From Dyella lutea (lineage in GTDB: Bacteria > Pseudomonadota > Gammaproteobacteria > Xanthomonadales > Rhodanobacteraceae): a stretch of 64,000 nucleotides of DNA. The DNA is taken from NCBI RefSeq assembly GCF_024158035.1, contig NZ_JAMZEK010000001.1, forward strand, positions 1,406,001 through 1,470,000. Direction: 5' to 3'. This document shows, piece after piece, positions 56,022 to 63,418 of this stretch. Position numbers and translations under genes: made by a program. Positions within the stretch are counted from its first letter, which is position 1; the number at the start of each line of letters is the position of its first letter. Below the pieces are notes generated by a model. That model ran no database searches and was not told where the DNA came from. It saw only the letters and a program-made list of their open reading frames with translations.

Positions 56022-56936
56022 TCAACCCGCCACCGGCACCCCATCGATCAACCGCCTAGCCAACCGCGGCTGACGAATCTGCTCCAACCACCAGGCCAGC
56101 GCGCGACCGTCATGGTCACCGCGCCACGCGGCATAGAGCACATTCGGTTCGCGCGGATCTGCCATTGCCTTTTCCAGCAGTGCGCCGCTTTTGAGCAGCG
56201 CCGAGACGCGATGACGCGGCAGCCAGCCCACGCCCAGGCCGTCGCGCTGGGCGAGGATCTTCGCGCGCATGCTGGGCACCGCCAGCGTCGCCTGGCCACC
56301 GACCACGCCATAGCCGCGGCTTGCGCTGCGCGCCGAGTCGGCCACCACGATCGAGCGGTGCGCGCCCACCGCATCCTGCGTCAGCGGCTCGGCGGCCTTG
56401 GCCAGCGGATGTCGCGGCGACACGGCGAATACCCAGTCCATGCGGCCGAGTTCGAACCAGCGCAGCTGCGCGATCGCCGGGGGCTCGTTGGTGGCGCCCA
56501 CGATGAGGTCGGCGCGCCCTTCGCGCAGCGCTTCCCAGGTGCCGCCCAGCACCTCGTGGGTGATGCGCAGGCTCACGCCCGATTCGAGCTTGTCGAACGC
56601 GCGGATCACCGGCAGCAGCGTCTCGAACTCCAGTACTTCGTCGGTGACGATGTGCAGCCGGTCTTCCCAGCCGCCGGCCACCTGCTTCACGCGGCGGGTG
56701 AGGCGCGTCACGTCGTGCATCAGTCGCGCGGCTTCCTGCGCCAGCAGGTGGCCGGCCGGGGTGAGTTGCAGGCGATAGCGGCGGCGGTCGAACAGCAGGG
56801 CGTCGAAGCGCGCCTCCAGCTGGCGCGCGGCGTGCGACACGGTGGATGGCGCTCGCCCCAGTCGGGCGGCGGCGCGCGAGAGGCTGCCGGTCTCGCGGAT
56901 GGCCTCCAGCAGGGCCAGTTCGTCCTCGGACAACAT
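56022..56936 (-). CDS. LysR family transcriptional regulator
   Basis: A 304-residue LysR protein. The HTH is LALLEAIRETGSLSRAAARLGRAPSTVSHAA; the effector domain contains ITHEVLGGTWEALREGRADLIVGA and RDGLGVGWLPRHRV. ATG 56936 is chosen; the longer frame to 57386 has no similarity. It is divergent from an SDR gene, with two copies of an AACCTCTTC(C)GAACG element between them. Confidence 0.9.
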   Translation of the reverse strand: MLSEDELALLEAIRETGSLSRAAARLGRAPSTVSHAARQLEARFDALLFDRRRYRLQLTPAGHLLAQEAARLMHDVTRLTRRVKQVAGGWEDRLHIVTDEVLEFETLLPVIRAFDKLESGVSLRITHEVLGGTWEALREGRADLIVGATNEPPAIAQLRWFELGRMDWVFAVSPRHPLAKAAEPLTQDAVGAHRSIVVADSARSASRGYGVVGGQATLAVPSMRAKILAQRDGLGVGWLPRHRVSALLKSGALLEKAMADPREPNVLYAAWRGDHDGRALAWWLEQIRQPRLARRLIDGVPVAG

Positions 56937-56940
56937 GTGC

Positions 56941-57031
56941 AACCTCTTCGAACGAGTTCGTCGACGCGATGGTACGGCATGGCGCAGGTGACGGCGCAGT
57001 ATGGGCTCACGTTCAAAACCTCTTCCGAACG
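56941..57031. promoter_or_regulatory. Repeated AACCTCTTC(C)GAACG motif in the LysR-SDR gap
   Basis: AACCTCTTCGAACG at 56941-56954 and AACCTCTTCCGAACG at 57017-57031 are near-identical direct repeats, one next to each divergent start. The second is also part of a GTTC-N12-GAAC dyad (57011-57030). They are good candidates for the LysR binding sites. Confidence 0.5.
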
Positions 57032-57054
57032 TCAACCCATCCAAGGAATTCGTC

Positions 57055-57804
57055 ATGAACCGTTTTGCCAACAAATCCATCCTCGTCACCGGCGGCAGCA
57101 GTGGCATCGGCCTGGCCGCGGCCAAGGCCTTCGCCGCCGAAGGCGGCCGCGTGATCATCACCGGTCGCGACAGCGGCACGCTGGCCTCGGCGCTTTCCGA
57201 ACTGGGTCCCAAGGCCATCGCCCTGCGCAACGATGCCGGCTCAGTGGTCCAGGCCCGGCAGCTGGCCAGCGATCTGGCCGCGCAATCGATCCGGCTCGAC
57301 GGCGTGTTCATCAACGCCGGCAGCGCGAAGTTCGCCCCGTTCGAGGCGGTGGACGAGGCGCTGTGGGACCAGGTGTTCGACACCAACGTGAAGGGCGCCT
57401 ACTTCCAGCTGCAGGCGCTGCTGCCGCTGCTCAACAGCGGCGCGTCGATCGTCATCAACGGCTCGATCAATGCCCACATCGGCATGCCCAACTCCTCGGT
57501 GTATGCGGCGAGCAAGGCGGCATTGATCACGCTGGCCAAGACGCTCTCGGCCGAGCTGCTGTCGCGCGGCGTGCGCGTGAACGTGGTGAGCCCGGGGCCG
57601 GTGTCCACGCCGCTGTACGGCAAGCTGGGCCTCGATCAGGCCACGCTGGAAGCCACTGCCGCGCAGATCCAGGCGCAGGTGCCGCTGGGCCGCTTCGGCA
57701 CGCCGGAGGAGATCGCCTCCACCGTGCTGCACCTGGCCTCGCCCGAGTCGGCGTTCATTGTCGGCAGCGAGATCATCGTCGATGGCGGCATGAGCCAGCT
57801 GTAA
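57055..57804 (+). CDS. SDR family oxidoreductase
   Basis: A 249-residue classical SDR. The cofactor motif is TGGSSGIG (residues 12-19), the structural motif INAGS, the catalytic Ser in INGSI and the YxxxK pair in YAASK. The C-terminus IVGSEIIVDGGMSQL is standard. The Arg in ITGRD suggests NADP preference. Divergent from the LysR gene at 56022-56936 and probably its target. Start ATG 57055. Confidence 0.93.
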   Translation: MNRFANKSILVTGGSSGIGLAAAKAFAAEGGRVIITGRDSGTLASALSELGPKAIALRNDAGSVVQARQLASDLAAQSIRLDGVFINAGSAKFAPFEAVDEALWDQVFDTNVKGAYFQLQALLPLLNSGASIVINGSINAHIGMPNSSVYAASKAALITLAKTLSAELLSRGVRVNVVSPGPVSTPLYGKLGLDQATLEATAAQIQAQVPLGRFGTPEEIASTVLHLASPESAFIVGSEIIVDGGMSQL

Positions 57805-57824
57805 GCGTCCGTGGCAGAAGAAAT

Positions 57825-57854
57825 GAGCCCGGGCATCGCGTGATGCCCGGGCTC
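57825..57854. terminator. Bidirectional terminator between SDR and CMD genes
   Basis: Perfect 13-bp arms GAGCCCGGGCATC and GATGCCCGGGCTC around a GCGT loop, between the convergent stops. Short T/A tracts flank both sides. Confidence 0.85.
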
Positions 57855-57873
57855 TTCGCGTACGGCAGATGTC

Positions 57874-58410
57874 TCAGGCGACCTTGGGGAAATCCAGCGT
57901 GGTGTCGTTGATGCGATTGACCATGTTGGTGAACAGGATCGCGCTGACCACCAGCGGGATCTCCACCAGCTGGCGATCGGTGAAGCCGACGGCCTTCAGC
58001 GCATCCACCGCGCTCGCGTCCAGCGTGCCGCGCTGGTTCACCAGGTCAAGCGCGAACTTCACCAGAGCATCAATGCGGGCGTCTCTGGCGAAGCCGCCGG
58101 CACGCAGTTCGCGGGTCTGCTCGGCGCTGTAGCCGGCGAGCTTGCCGGTCATCGTGTGGGCCGCGACACAGTAGTCACAGCCAGTGGCTTCGCTCACCGC
58201 CAGGTTGATCGCCTCCTGCTCGAGACGCGACAGCGTGCTGCGGCCCAGGGTGGCGCCGGTGTTCAGCACATGGGCCAGTACGTCCGGCGAGTTGCCGCCG
58301 AGAGTGGCGTAAAGGTTCGGTACCTTCCCGACCTTGCTCTTGACGCTAGCGAACAGCGCGGCGGCCTCGCCGGTGGCCTGGTCGACGGCGGGGGTGTTCA
58401 GACGGGTCAT
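57874..58410 (-). CDS. Carboxymuconolactone decarboxylase family protein (AhpD-like)
   Basis: A 178-residue all-helical CMD-family protein. The CxxC site is in ATGCDYCVAAHTMTG (about residues 80-83) with the following His, the peroxidase/disulfide motif of AhpD-like proteins. Likely an alkylhydroperoxidase-type redox protein. ATG 58410. A TAGCAT box about 60 nt upstream could be its -10. It is divergent from the AraC-type gene. Confidence 0.9.
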   Translation of the reverse strand: MTRLNTPAVDQATGEAAALFASVKSKVGKVPNLYATLGGNSPDVLAHVLNTGATLGRSTLSRLEQEAINLAVSEATGCDYCVAAHTMTGKLAGYSAEQTRELRAGGFARDARIDALVKFALDLVNQRGTLDASAVDALKAVGFTDRQLVEIPLVVSAILFTNMVNRINDTTLDFPKVA

Positions 58411-58540
58411 GACGGTTTCTCCTTGGGAAAGTGATGGCGTTTGCCGTGGGCGTCCGCCGGTGGAGAAAATGCTAGGCACCGAGGCCCGGCTGTCGTGTTC
58501 CGGGCGTCTCGATCCTTGTCGCGTTCGTCTCAGGTGGCCG

Positions 58541-59461
58541 ATGGACAGTTTGAGTGCACTGGTGGCGTCAATGGGCCTGAAGGGCCGGGTCGACCTGTTG
58601 TGCCGGTTCGCCGGACAGTGGTCGGTGCCGCAGTCGGCCGCGCCACCGGGGCAGTTGCCATACCACGTGGTGCTGGCGGGCGAGGGCGTACTGGAAGTCG
58701 GGCGCGAGCGGCGTCCCTTCGTTGCTGGCGACCTGGTGCTGTTCCCGCGCGGCAGCGCGCACACGATGCGCCATGCCGACGGTGCCACCGCCGCCTTCAA
58801 TGAGGTGCGCCGGCCGCTGGGGCGCATCGTCGAGGTGACCAGCGACGCACCACGCAGCGAATTCGACGTGCTTTGTGGCACGTTCGATCTGGGCCAGCAC
58901 CACGCGCTGTTGCTGCGGGCGCTGCCCGAGGTGGTGCACCTTTCCACCCACGGCCGCGACGACTATGCCGGCCTGCACGCTCTGATGCGGATGATGCGCC
59001 ACGAGAGTGTGCAGGCCTCGCCCGGCGGCGATGTGGTGATCACGCATCTGTCGGCATCGCTGTTCACCCTGGTGGTGCGCACCTTGATCGCCGAGGGCAC
59101 GCTGCGCGAAGGCCTGCTGGCGCTATTGGCGGATGACCGCGTGGCACCGGCGCTGGCCGCGGTGATCGCTGCGCCGGCCGAGGCGTGGACGCTGGAGCGG
59201 CTCGCCGAGGCCAGCCGGATGTCGCGCGCCAGCTTCGCTCGGCACTTTGCCGGGCTGTCGTCGATGACGCCGATGGATGTGGTCACCGCACTGCGCATGG
59301 ACCTGGCTGCGCGCCTGCTGCGCGAGACGCCGCGTCCGATCGAGCTGGTCGGCGAAGCCTGCGGCTACGCCTCGCGCGCCGCGTTCGGACAGGCTTTCAA
59401 GCGCGTACACGGGACCAGTCCGGCGGCGTGGCGGCGGGGTACCGACACCGCGAAAGCCTGA
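58541..59461 (+). CDS. AraC family regulator (cupin type)
   Basis: A 306-residue regulator. Residues about 15-190 form a cupin-like sensor (VVLAGEGVLEVG, AGDLVLFPRGSAHTM). The C-terminal AraC HTH pair is at about 205-300, with RLAEASRMSRASFARHFAG and LVGEACGYASRAAFGQAFKRVHG. ATG 58541 is preceded by AGGTGG. It is divergent from the CMD gene, which is the obvious target, and 69 nt before the DUF1348 gene. Confidence 0.9.
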   Translation: MDSLSALVASMGLKGRVDLLCRFAGQWSVPQSAAPPGQLPYHVVLAGEGVLEVGRERRPFVAGDLVLFPRGSAHTMRHADGATAAFNEVRRPLGRIVEVTSDAPRSEFDVLCGTFDLGQHHALLLRALPEVVHLSTHGRDDYAGLHALMRMMRHESVQASPGGDVVITHLSASLFTLVVRTLIAEGTLREGLLALLADDRVAPALAAVIAAPAEAWTLERLAEASRMSRASFARHFAGLSSMTPMDVVTALRMDLAARLLRETPRPIELVGEACGYASRAAFGQAFKRVHGTSPAAWRRGTDTAKA

Positions 59462-59530
59462 CTGGCGCCGACCGCCCGCCGCGCGCAGACTCTGGCGATT
59501 ACCGACCGATCCCGAGCAGGAGTTTCCGTC

Positions 59531-59995
59531 ATGCAACGTCCACCGCTCCCGCCGTTTGACGCATCCACCGCGGTCCAGAAGGTCCGCATGGCCGAGGACG
59601 CCTGGAACGGCCGCGATCCGGCCAGGGTGGCGCTGGCCTATTCGGCCGACAGCCGCTGGCGCAACCGTGCCGAATTCCTCGAGGGGCGCGAGGCGATCGA
59701 GGCCTTCCTCATCCGCAAGTGGCAGCGCGAGCTGGACTATCGGCTGATCAAGGAGTTGTGGGCCTTCCGCGACAACCGCATCGCGGTGCGCTTCGCCTAC
59801 GAGTTCCACGACGACAGCGGCCAGTGGTACCGCGCCTACGGCAACGAAAACTGGGAGTTCGACGAGCACGGTTTGATGCGCCTGCGCATCGCCAGCATCA
59901 ACGACCTGCCGATCGCCGAGGCCGATCGCAAGTACCACTGGCCGCAAGGTCGTCGGCCCGACGATCATCCGGGCTTGAGCGAGCTCGGGCTGTAG
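59531..59995 (+). CDS. NTF2-like DUF1348 family protein
   Basis: A 154-residue DUF1348 (nuclear transport factor 2-like) protein. The cone-shaped fold motif is [19 protein letters not shown], then [22 protein letters not shown] and the closing [20 protein letters not shown]. Function unknown. GAGCAGGAG precedes ATG 59531. It is 69 nt after the AraC-type gene and probably in the same unit. Confidence 0.9.
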   Translation: MQRPPLPPFDASTAVQKVRMAEDAWNGRDPARVALAYSADSRWRNRAEFLEGREAIEAFLIRKWQRELDYRLIKELWAFRDNRIAVRFAYEFHDDSGQWYRAYGNENWEFDEHGLMRLRIASINDLPIAEADRKYHWPQGRRPDDHPGLSELGL

Positions 59996-60006
59996 CCGGA
60001 GGGCAC

Positions 60007-60342
60007 ATGGAGAACCAGTTGAACCGCGCCCTGAAGAAGCGGTTGATGTACCTGGAAAACAAGGATGGCGCTATCGACGGCGTGCCGGTCCGTATCGGCT
60101 GGGTGACGTTCCCCCGCAGCGGCCGGTCGGTGCGTTACCGCGGCCGCGTGCTGCTGCGGGTCGGTGGGCGCGGGCTGCGTGGCAACTACATCGACGAAGC
60201 CAGCGGCGAAGAGTTCTGGGTCTCTGGCGTGAAGCGCCGTGGCAGCAACGTCGACCCGCACCGGCCGGTCGCCGTTTGCGTGGGCGAGGATGCCCACGAT
60301 GCCTGCGCGCGGTCGCGGCGCGATCCGCTGGCTGCCGTGTGA
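60007..60342 (+). CDS. Conserved hypothetical protein
   Basis: A 111-residue basic protein. The segments LMYLENKDGAIDGVPVRIGWVTF, RYRGRVLLRVGG and EEFWVSGVKRRGSNVDPHRP resemble small proteins found in various proteobacteria with no known role. It follows the DUF1348 gene by 11 nt, and its stop overlaps the GTG of the next gene (GTGA), so translation of both is probably linked. Confidence 0.75.
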   Translation: MENQLNRALKKRLMYLENKDGAIDGVPVRIGWVTFPRSGRSVRYRGRVLLRVGGRGLRGNYIDEASGEEFWVSGVKRRGSNVDPHRPVAVCVGEDAHDACARSRRDPLAAV

Positions 60343-61052
60343 TCGGTCCGGAGGCGGCATGGGAGGCGACGTTTCCGGAGGCGCGATCGTCAATCCGCGC
60401 CTTCGCTGACGATGGCTGCCTGAAGGTGCCGTCCGTGCTGGACCGCGAAACCTGTGGGTGTGCCGCGCAGTGGCTGGACGGTGCATCTTCCGGTGCGGGG
60501 ACGCGTCAGGCACTGTCGTTTCCCTGGATGACGCCCATCGTGCAGGCGGTGCGCCGTCACCCTTCGATAGCTGGCTTGTTGCCGCCAGGTGCGGTTGCGG
60601 TGCAGTGCACCCTGTTCCGCAAGTCGATCGGGCACAACTGGCTGGTCGCGATGCACCAGGATCTGTCGATCCCGGTACGCGAGCATGTCGCTGCCGGCGG
60701 TCTGCGCGGCTGGTCGAAAAAGGAAGGCGCCTGGTTCGTGCAGGCGCCGCAGGATGTCCTGGAGGCGATGGTCGCGGTGCGCCTGCATCTCGACGACTGC
60801 GGGCCGGCGGACGGGCCGCTGCGGGTGATCGCCGGCTCGCATCGCCAGGGCATCATCCCCCGGGCGGTGCCGCTGGGCGATTACGGTGCGATGCGCGAGT
60901 GCATCGCGGTGACTGGTGATGCCTGGGTGATGCGGCCGCTGCTGCTGCACGCCTCGTCCAGGGCGGGTGGCTCCAGTGCGCGACGGGTGTTGCACCTCCT
61001 GTTCGGTCCGCCTGAACTGCCGCTGGGGCTGCGCTGGCGCGAAACGGTCTGA
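60339..61052 (+). CDS. Phytanoyl-CoA dioxygenase (PhyH) family protein
   Basis: A 237-residue Fe(II)/2-oxoglutarate dioxygenase of the PhyH family. The iron ligands are His and Asp in WLVAMHQDLSIP and a distal His in LLLHASSRA, with the 2-oxoglutarate-binding Arg shortly after. RVIAGSHRQGIIP is also typical. The substrate is unknown. The GTG at 60339 is chosen for its 4-nt overlap with the previous gene; the frame is open to 60276 without similarity. Confidence 0.85.
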   Translation: MIGPEAAWEATFPEARSSIRAFADDGCLKVPSVLDRETCGCAAQWLDGASSGAGTRQALSFPWMTPIVQAVRRHPSIAGLLPPGAVAVQCTLFRKSIGHNWLVAMHQDLSIPVREHVAAGGLRGWSKKEGAWFVQAPQDVLEAMVAVRLHLDDCGPADGPLRVIAGSHRQGIIPRAVPLGDYGAMRECIAVTGDAWVMRPLLLHASSRAGGSSARRVLHLLFGPPELPLGLRWRETV

Positions 61053-61093
61053 CGCCGACGGTGAGCGGTTCCCGCCGCCGGCGTCCGGTGGCG

Positions 61094-61618
61094 CTACCTG
61101 GCCTCGAGGATCTTCTTCAGGTTGTCGAGGCCTGACTGGTAGACGCCGGCGATGGCGGTGGTGGCGGTCTCGTCGTCCGCGTCGGCGGCGGGGTGGTCGC
61201 CGGTGTCCTTGCGCTTGAAGGTGCCGGACCAGGTGACCTTGCTGGTGTCCTTGCCGATGGCGACCACGTGCAGGGTGGAGTGGTAGTCGCTCACCGGCAG
61301 CACGCCGCCGAGGATGGTATAGCCGAAACGGCGGTGCGCGTCGTCGAAGCTCAGCAGCTTCTCGTGCACCCAGCCGCCGTTGCCCAGGGTGAGCTTGCGT
61401 TCGGCGCCTGGATGATGGTCTGTGCCAGCGACGATGTCGTCCGTGGCGACGGCCGGGTGCCAGGTGTTCAGTCCACCGAAGTCCCTGACCTTGGCCCACA
61501 CCGTGGCGGCGGGTGCGTGGATGGTGACGCTCTTGCTGACCTGGAGCGTGGGTGCGGCGGCGAGCGCCAGTCCGGACACCAGGACGAGCGCGGCGGCAAG
61601 CATGCGGATACGGTTCAC
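61094..61618 (-). CDS. SRPBCC family exported protein
   Basis: A 174-residue protein with a signal peptide (MLAAALVLVSGLALAAA, cleavage near residue 24) and a START/SRPBCC ligand-binding domain (VSKSVTIHAPAATVWAKVRDFGGLNTWHP). Members bind lipids or hydrophobic molecules. The start is GTG 61618 with GGGAGGAA 5 nt upstream; ATG 61603 is a shorter option. Ligand unknown. Confidence 0.85.
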   Translation of the reverse strand: MNRIRMLAAALVLVSGLALAAAPTLQVSKSVTIHAPAATVWAKVRDFGGLNTWHPAVATDDIVAGTDHHPGAERKLTLGNGGWVHEKLLSFDDAHRRFGYTILGGVLPVSDYHSTLHVVAIGKDTSKVTWSGTFKRKDTGDHPAADADDETATTAIAGVYQSGLDNLKKILEAR

Positions 61619-61745
61619 GGTGTTCCTCCCTCGATGGATGGACGCCGGCATGGGCCATGCACTGCGGGTCGGCCATTCGCCGGGCCCGTGGAATCTGGCA
61701 CAGGACGGCAAGGGTGGCGTGAAATCCGGCCCCCGACCTTGGTCG

Positions 61746-61793
61746 GATGTCGCAGATTGCGACATCGCAAGTGCTTGCGTCACATGCGATGTG
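61746..61793. promoter_or_regulatory. Cluster of three dyads
   Basis: Three consecutive palindromes within 48 bp: arms GATGTCGCA and TGCGACATC around GAT (61746-61766), GCAAGTGCTTGC (61767-61778), and CACAT-GCG-ATGTG (61781-61793). All are in the 200-nt gap between the OsmC stop and the SRPBCC start. No standard regulator site is recognised. It could be an operator set or a structured RNA element. Confidence 0.5.
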
Positions 61794-61818
61794 TGGCCGT
61801 ATGGACGTCCAGATGAAT

Positions 61819-62331
61819 TCAGTCGCCCGATGGTGTCCGCGTGGTCGTCAGTCGTGGTCCCTTGGCCAGAGTCTGGTACACCACGCAGTAGCGCTCGGTG
61901 AGGCGGAGCAGGGTGTCGAGCTGTTCGTCATCGGCGTCGGTGTCGAGCAGGAAGTGCAGGCGGATCGCGGTGAGGCCGACCGGCGCGGCCTTGTCCACGC
62001 CCAGCGTGCCGCGGAAGTCGAGGTCGCCCTCCGCCTGCACGGTGGCGTCGCGCAGCACGATGCCCAGCGCCGTGGCCACCGCGTTGAGGGTGACGCCGGC
62101 ACAGGCCACCAGGGCCTCCAGCAGCATGTCGCCGGAGCATGCCGACAGGCCGTTGCCGCCGGTGGCCGGGTGCAGGCCCGCCTCCACCAGGGCGCGGCCG
62201 GTATCCACCCGGCAGGTCACGCCTTCGCCCAGTCGTCCCTCGGCGCGCAAGGTGATCAGCGCCGCACGCGGCGATTCCCGGTAGTGCTGCTTCAGCGGGG
62301 CCTGCACGGCCTTCAGCTCGTCGGCATTCAC
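61819..62331 (-). CDS. OsmC family protein
   Basis: A 170-residue OsmC/Ohr-superfamily protein. Two Cys in the expected region (GLSACSGDMLLEALVACAGVT) and one in the later ERYCVVYQTL strand. Which pair is catalytic is uncertain, because classical OsmC has one Cys in each of these two motifs. Likely a peroxidase acting on organic hydroperoxides. It lies 64 nt downstream of the frameshifted gene on the same strand. Confidence 0.88.
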   Translation of the reverse strand: MNADELKAVQAPLKQHYRESPRAALITLRAEGRLGEGVTCRVDTGRALVEAGLHPATGGNGLSACSGDMLLEALVACAGVTLNAVATALGIVLRDATVQAEGDLDFRGTLGVDKAAPVGLTAIRLHFLLDTDADDEQLDTLLRLTERYCVVYQTLAKGPRLTTTRTPSGD

Positions 62332-62395
62332 GGGGCGGCTCCTCCGGATGGAGCCGGCAGCTTACGCCGGGGAGGCCTGTCGAAGGGACCGGTGG

Positions 62396-62798
62396 CTACT
62401 CCCAGCGGATATTCGCGACACCGAGGATGCCGGGTACGATCGCTTCGACGTGACGCCACACTGCATCCAGCGCTTCACGGTGGCGTTGCTTCCCGAACAG
62501 CCGGCCTGCCAGTGACGACTCGACTGCAGGGAAAAGGGCTCCACTCGGTCGTGGATCCATCGAGGTTGCCGCAGCCAAGCCAGCGCAGGAACGGCTTGCG
62601 GGTCACGATGACTAGCCAGCCGAAGTCCTCGGCAATCACGCCCTCGGTGATCACGCCGCGAGCCTCCAGGCGTTGCTGCATCCATCGCGCAAGAGCCTCG
62701 CCGTAGCGGCCGGGGTGGGTGGCCTCGTCCTCGTCGGCCCGGATCCCGAAGAACCCGGTATCGAAGGTCACTTGCGGTGTCGATCCGTTATTTCCCAT
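62396..62798 (-). pseudogene. Frameshifted conserved protein
   Basis: The N-terminal 90 or so residues (TFDTGFFGIRADEDEATHPG, EGVIAEDFGWLVIVTRKPF, GNLDGSTTEW) read in one frame from ATG 62798. The C-terminal part (FPAVESSLAGRLFG, AIVPGILGVANIRWE) reads in another frame to the stop at 62396. The join lies in the run CCCTTTTCCC around 62530-62545, and the length is 3n+1, so one extra base explains it. Deleting one C restores a protein of about 133 residues. Either a true mutation or a homopolymer sequencing error. AGGAAAG precedes the start. The intact family has no known function. Confidence 0.75.
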
Positions 62799-62818
62799 CG
62801 TCGCTTTCCTGCCGTGGT

Positions 62819-63418
62819 TCAGTCGGTCGGTCTCCCGTTTACCACGCCGATGCCATCCGGCATCTGCGGAGACGGGTCTCGGGCCTGGCCATTCACCATG
62901 CTCCGCAGAACCCCGTCGCGCCGGATCAGCCCGTGGTACAGCGCCGCGCCCATGTGCGCGAGGAAGGTGAGGAACAGCAGATACGCGAACGCGCCGTGCG
63001 CGGTGCGCAGCCAGGCGAAGGCCAGCGCGTTCTCGGGCAGGATCGCCGGCAGACGCAGGCTGTGCGAGAGCATCACCGGGTAGCCGCCGGCCGAGAGCAT
63101 CGCCCAGCCGATCAGCGGCATGGCGATCATCAGCGCGTACAGCAGCCAGTGCGAGAGATGCGCGGCGAGCTTCTGCAGCGCAGGCAGGTCGGCGGGCAAG
63201 GGCGGCGGCGGATTTCGTAGCCGTACGACGAGCCGCGCGATTGCCAGCAACAGGATCGCAATCCCCAGCGGCTTGTGGATCGCCAGCAGCCACTGATGCT
63301 TCTCGCTCACCGTGGCGACCATGCCGACGCCGATGAACAGCATCGCCAGGATCAGCGCGGCCATCGTCCAGTGCAGCACGCGCGCAGGCAGGCTGAAGGT
63401 GGTGCGGATCGTGCTCAT
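62819..63418 (-). CDS. Cytochrome b561 family protein
   Basis: A 199-residue four-helix diheme b-type cytochrome of the prokaryotic b561 type. Haem-ligand His residues are in LHWTMAALIL (helix 1), IHKPLGIAI (helix 2), LSHWLLYALM (helix 3) and FLAHMGAALYHGL (helix 4). Such proteins pass electrons in the inner membrane. The start overlaps the stop of the peroxidase-like gene (ATGA), so it is translated with it and probably acts as its electron donor. Confidence 0.93.
   Translation of the reverse strand: MSTIRTTFSLPARVLHWTMAALILAMLFIGVGMVATVSEKHQWLLAIHKPLGIAILLLAIARLVVRLRNPPPPLPADLPALQKLAAHLSHWLLYALMIAMPLIGWAMLSAGGYPVMLSHSLRLPAILPENALAFAWLRTAHGAFAYLLFLTFLAHMGAALYHGLIRRDGVLRSMVNGQARDPSPQMPDGIGVVNGRPTD

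Noticed and set aside
61696-61713. TGGCAC...GGCAA as a sigma-54 promoter
   Set aside because: The GG-to-GC spacing is one base short of the required spacing and it faces the OsmC 3' end.
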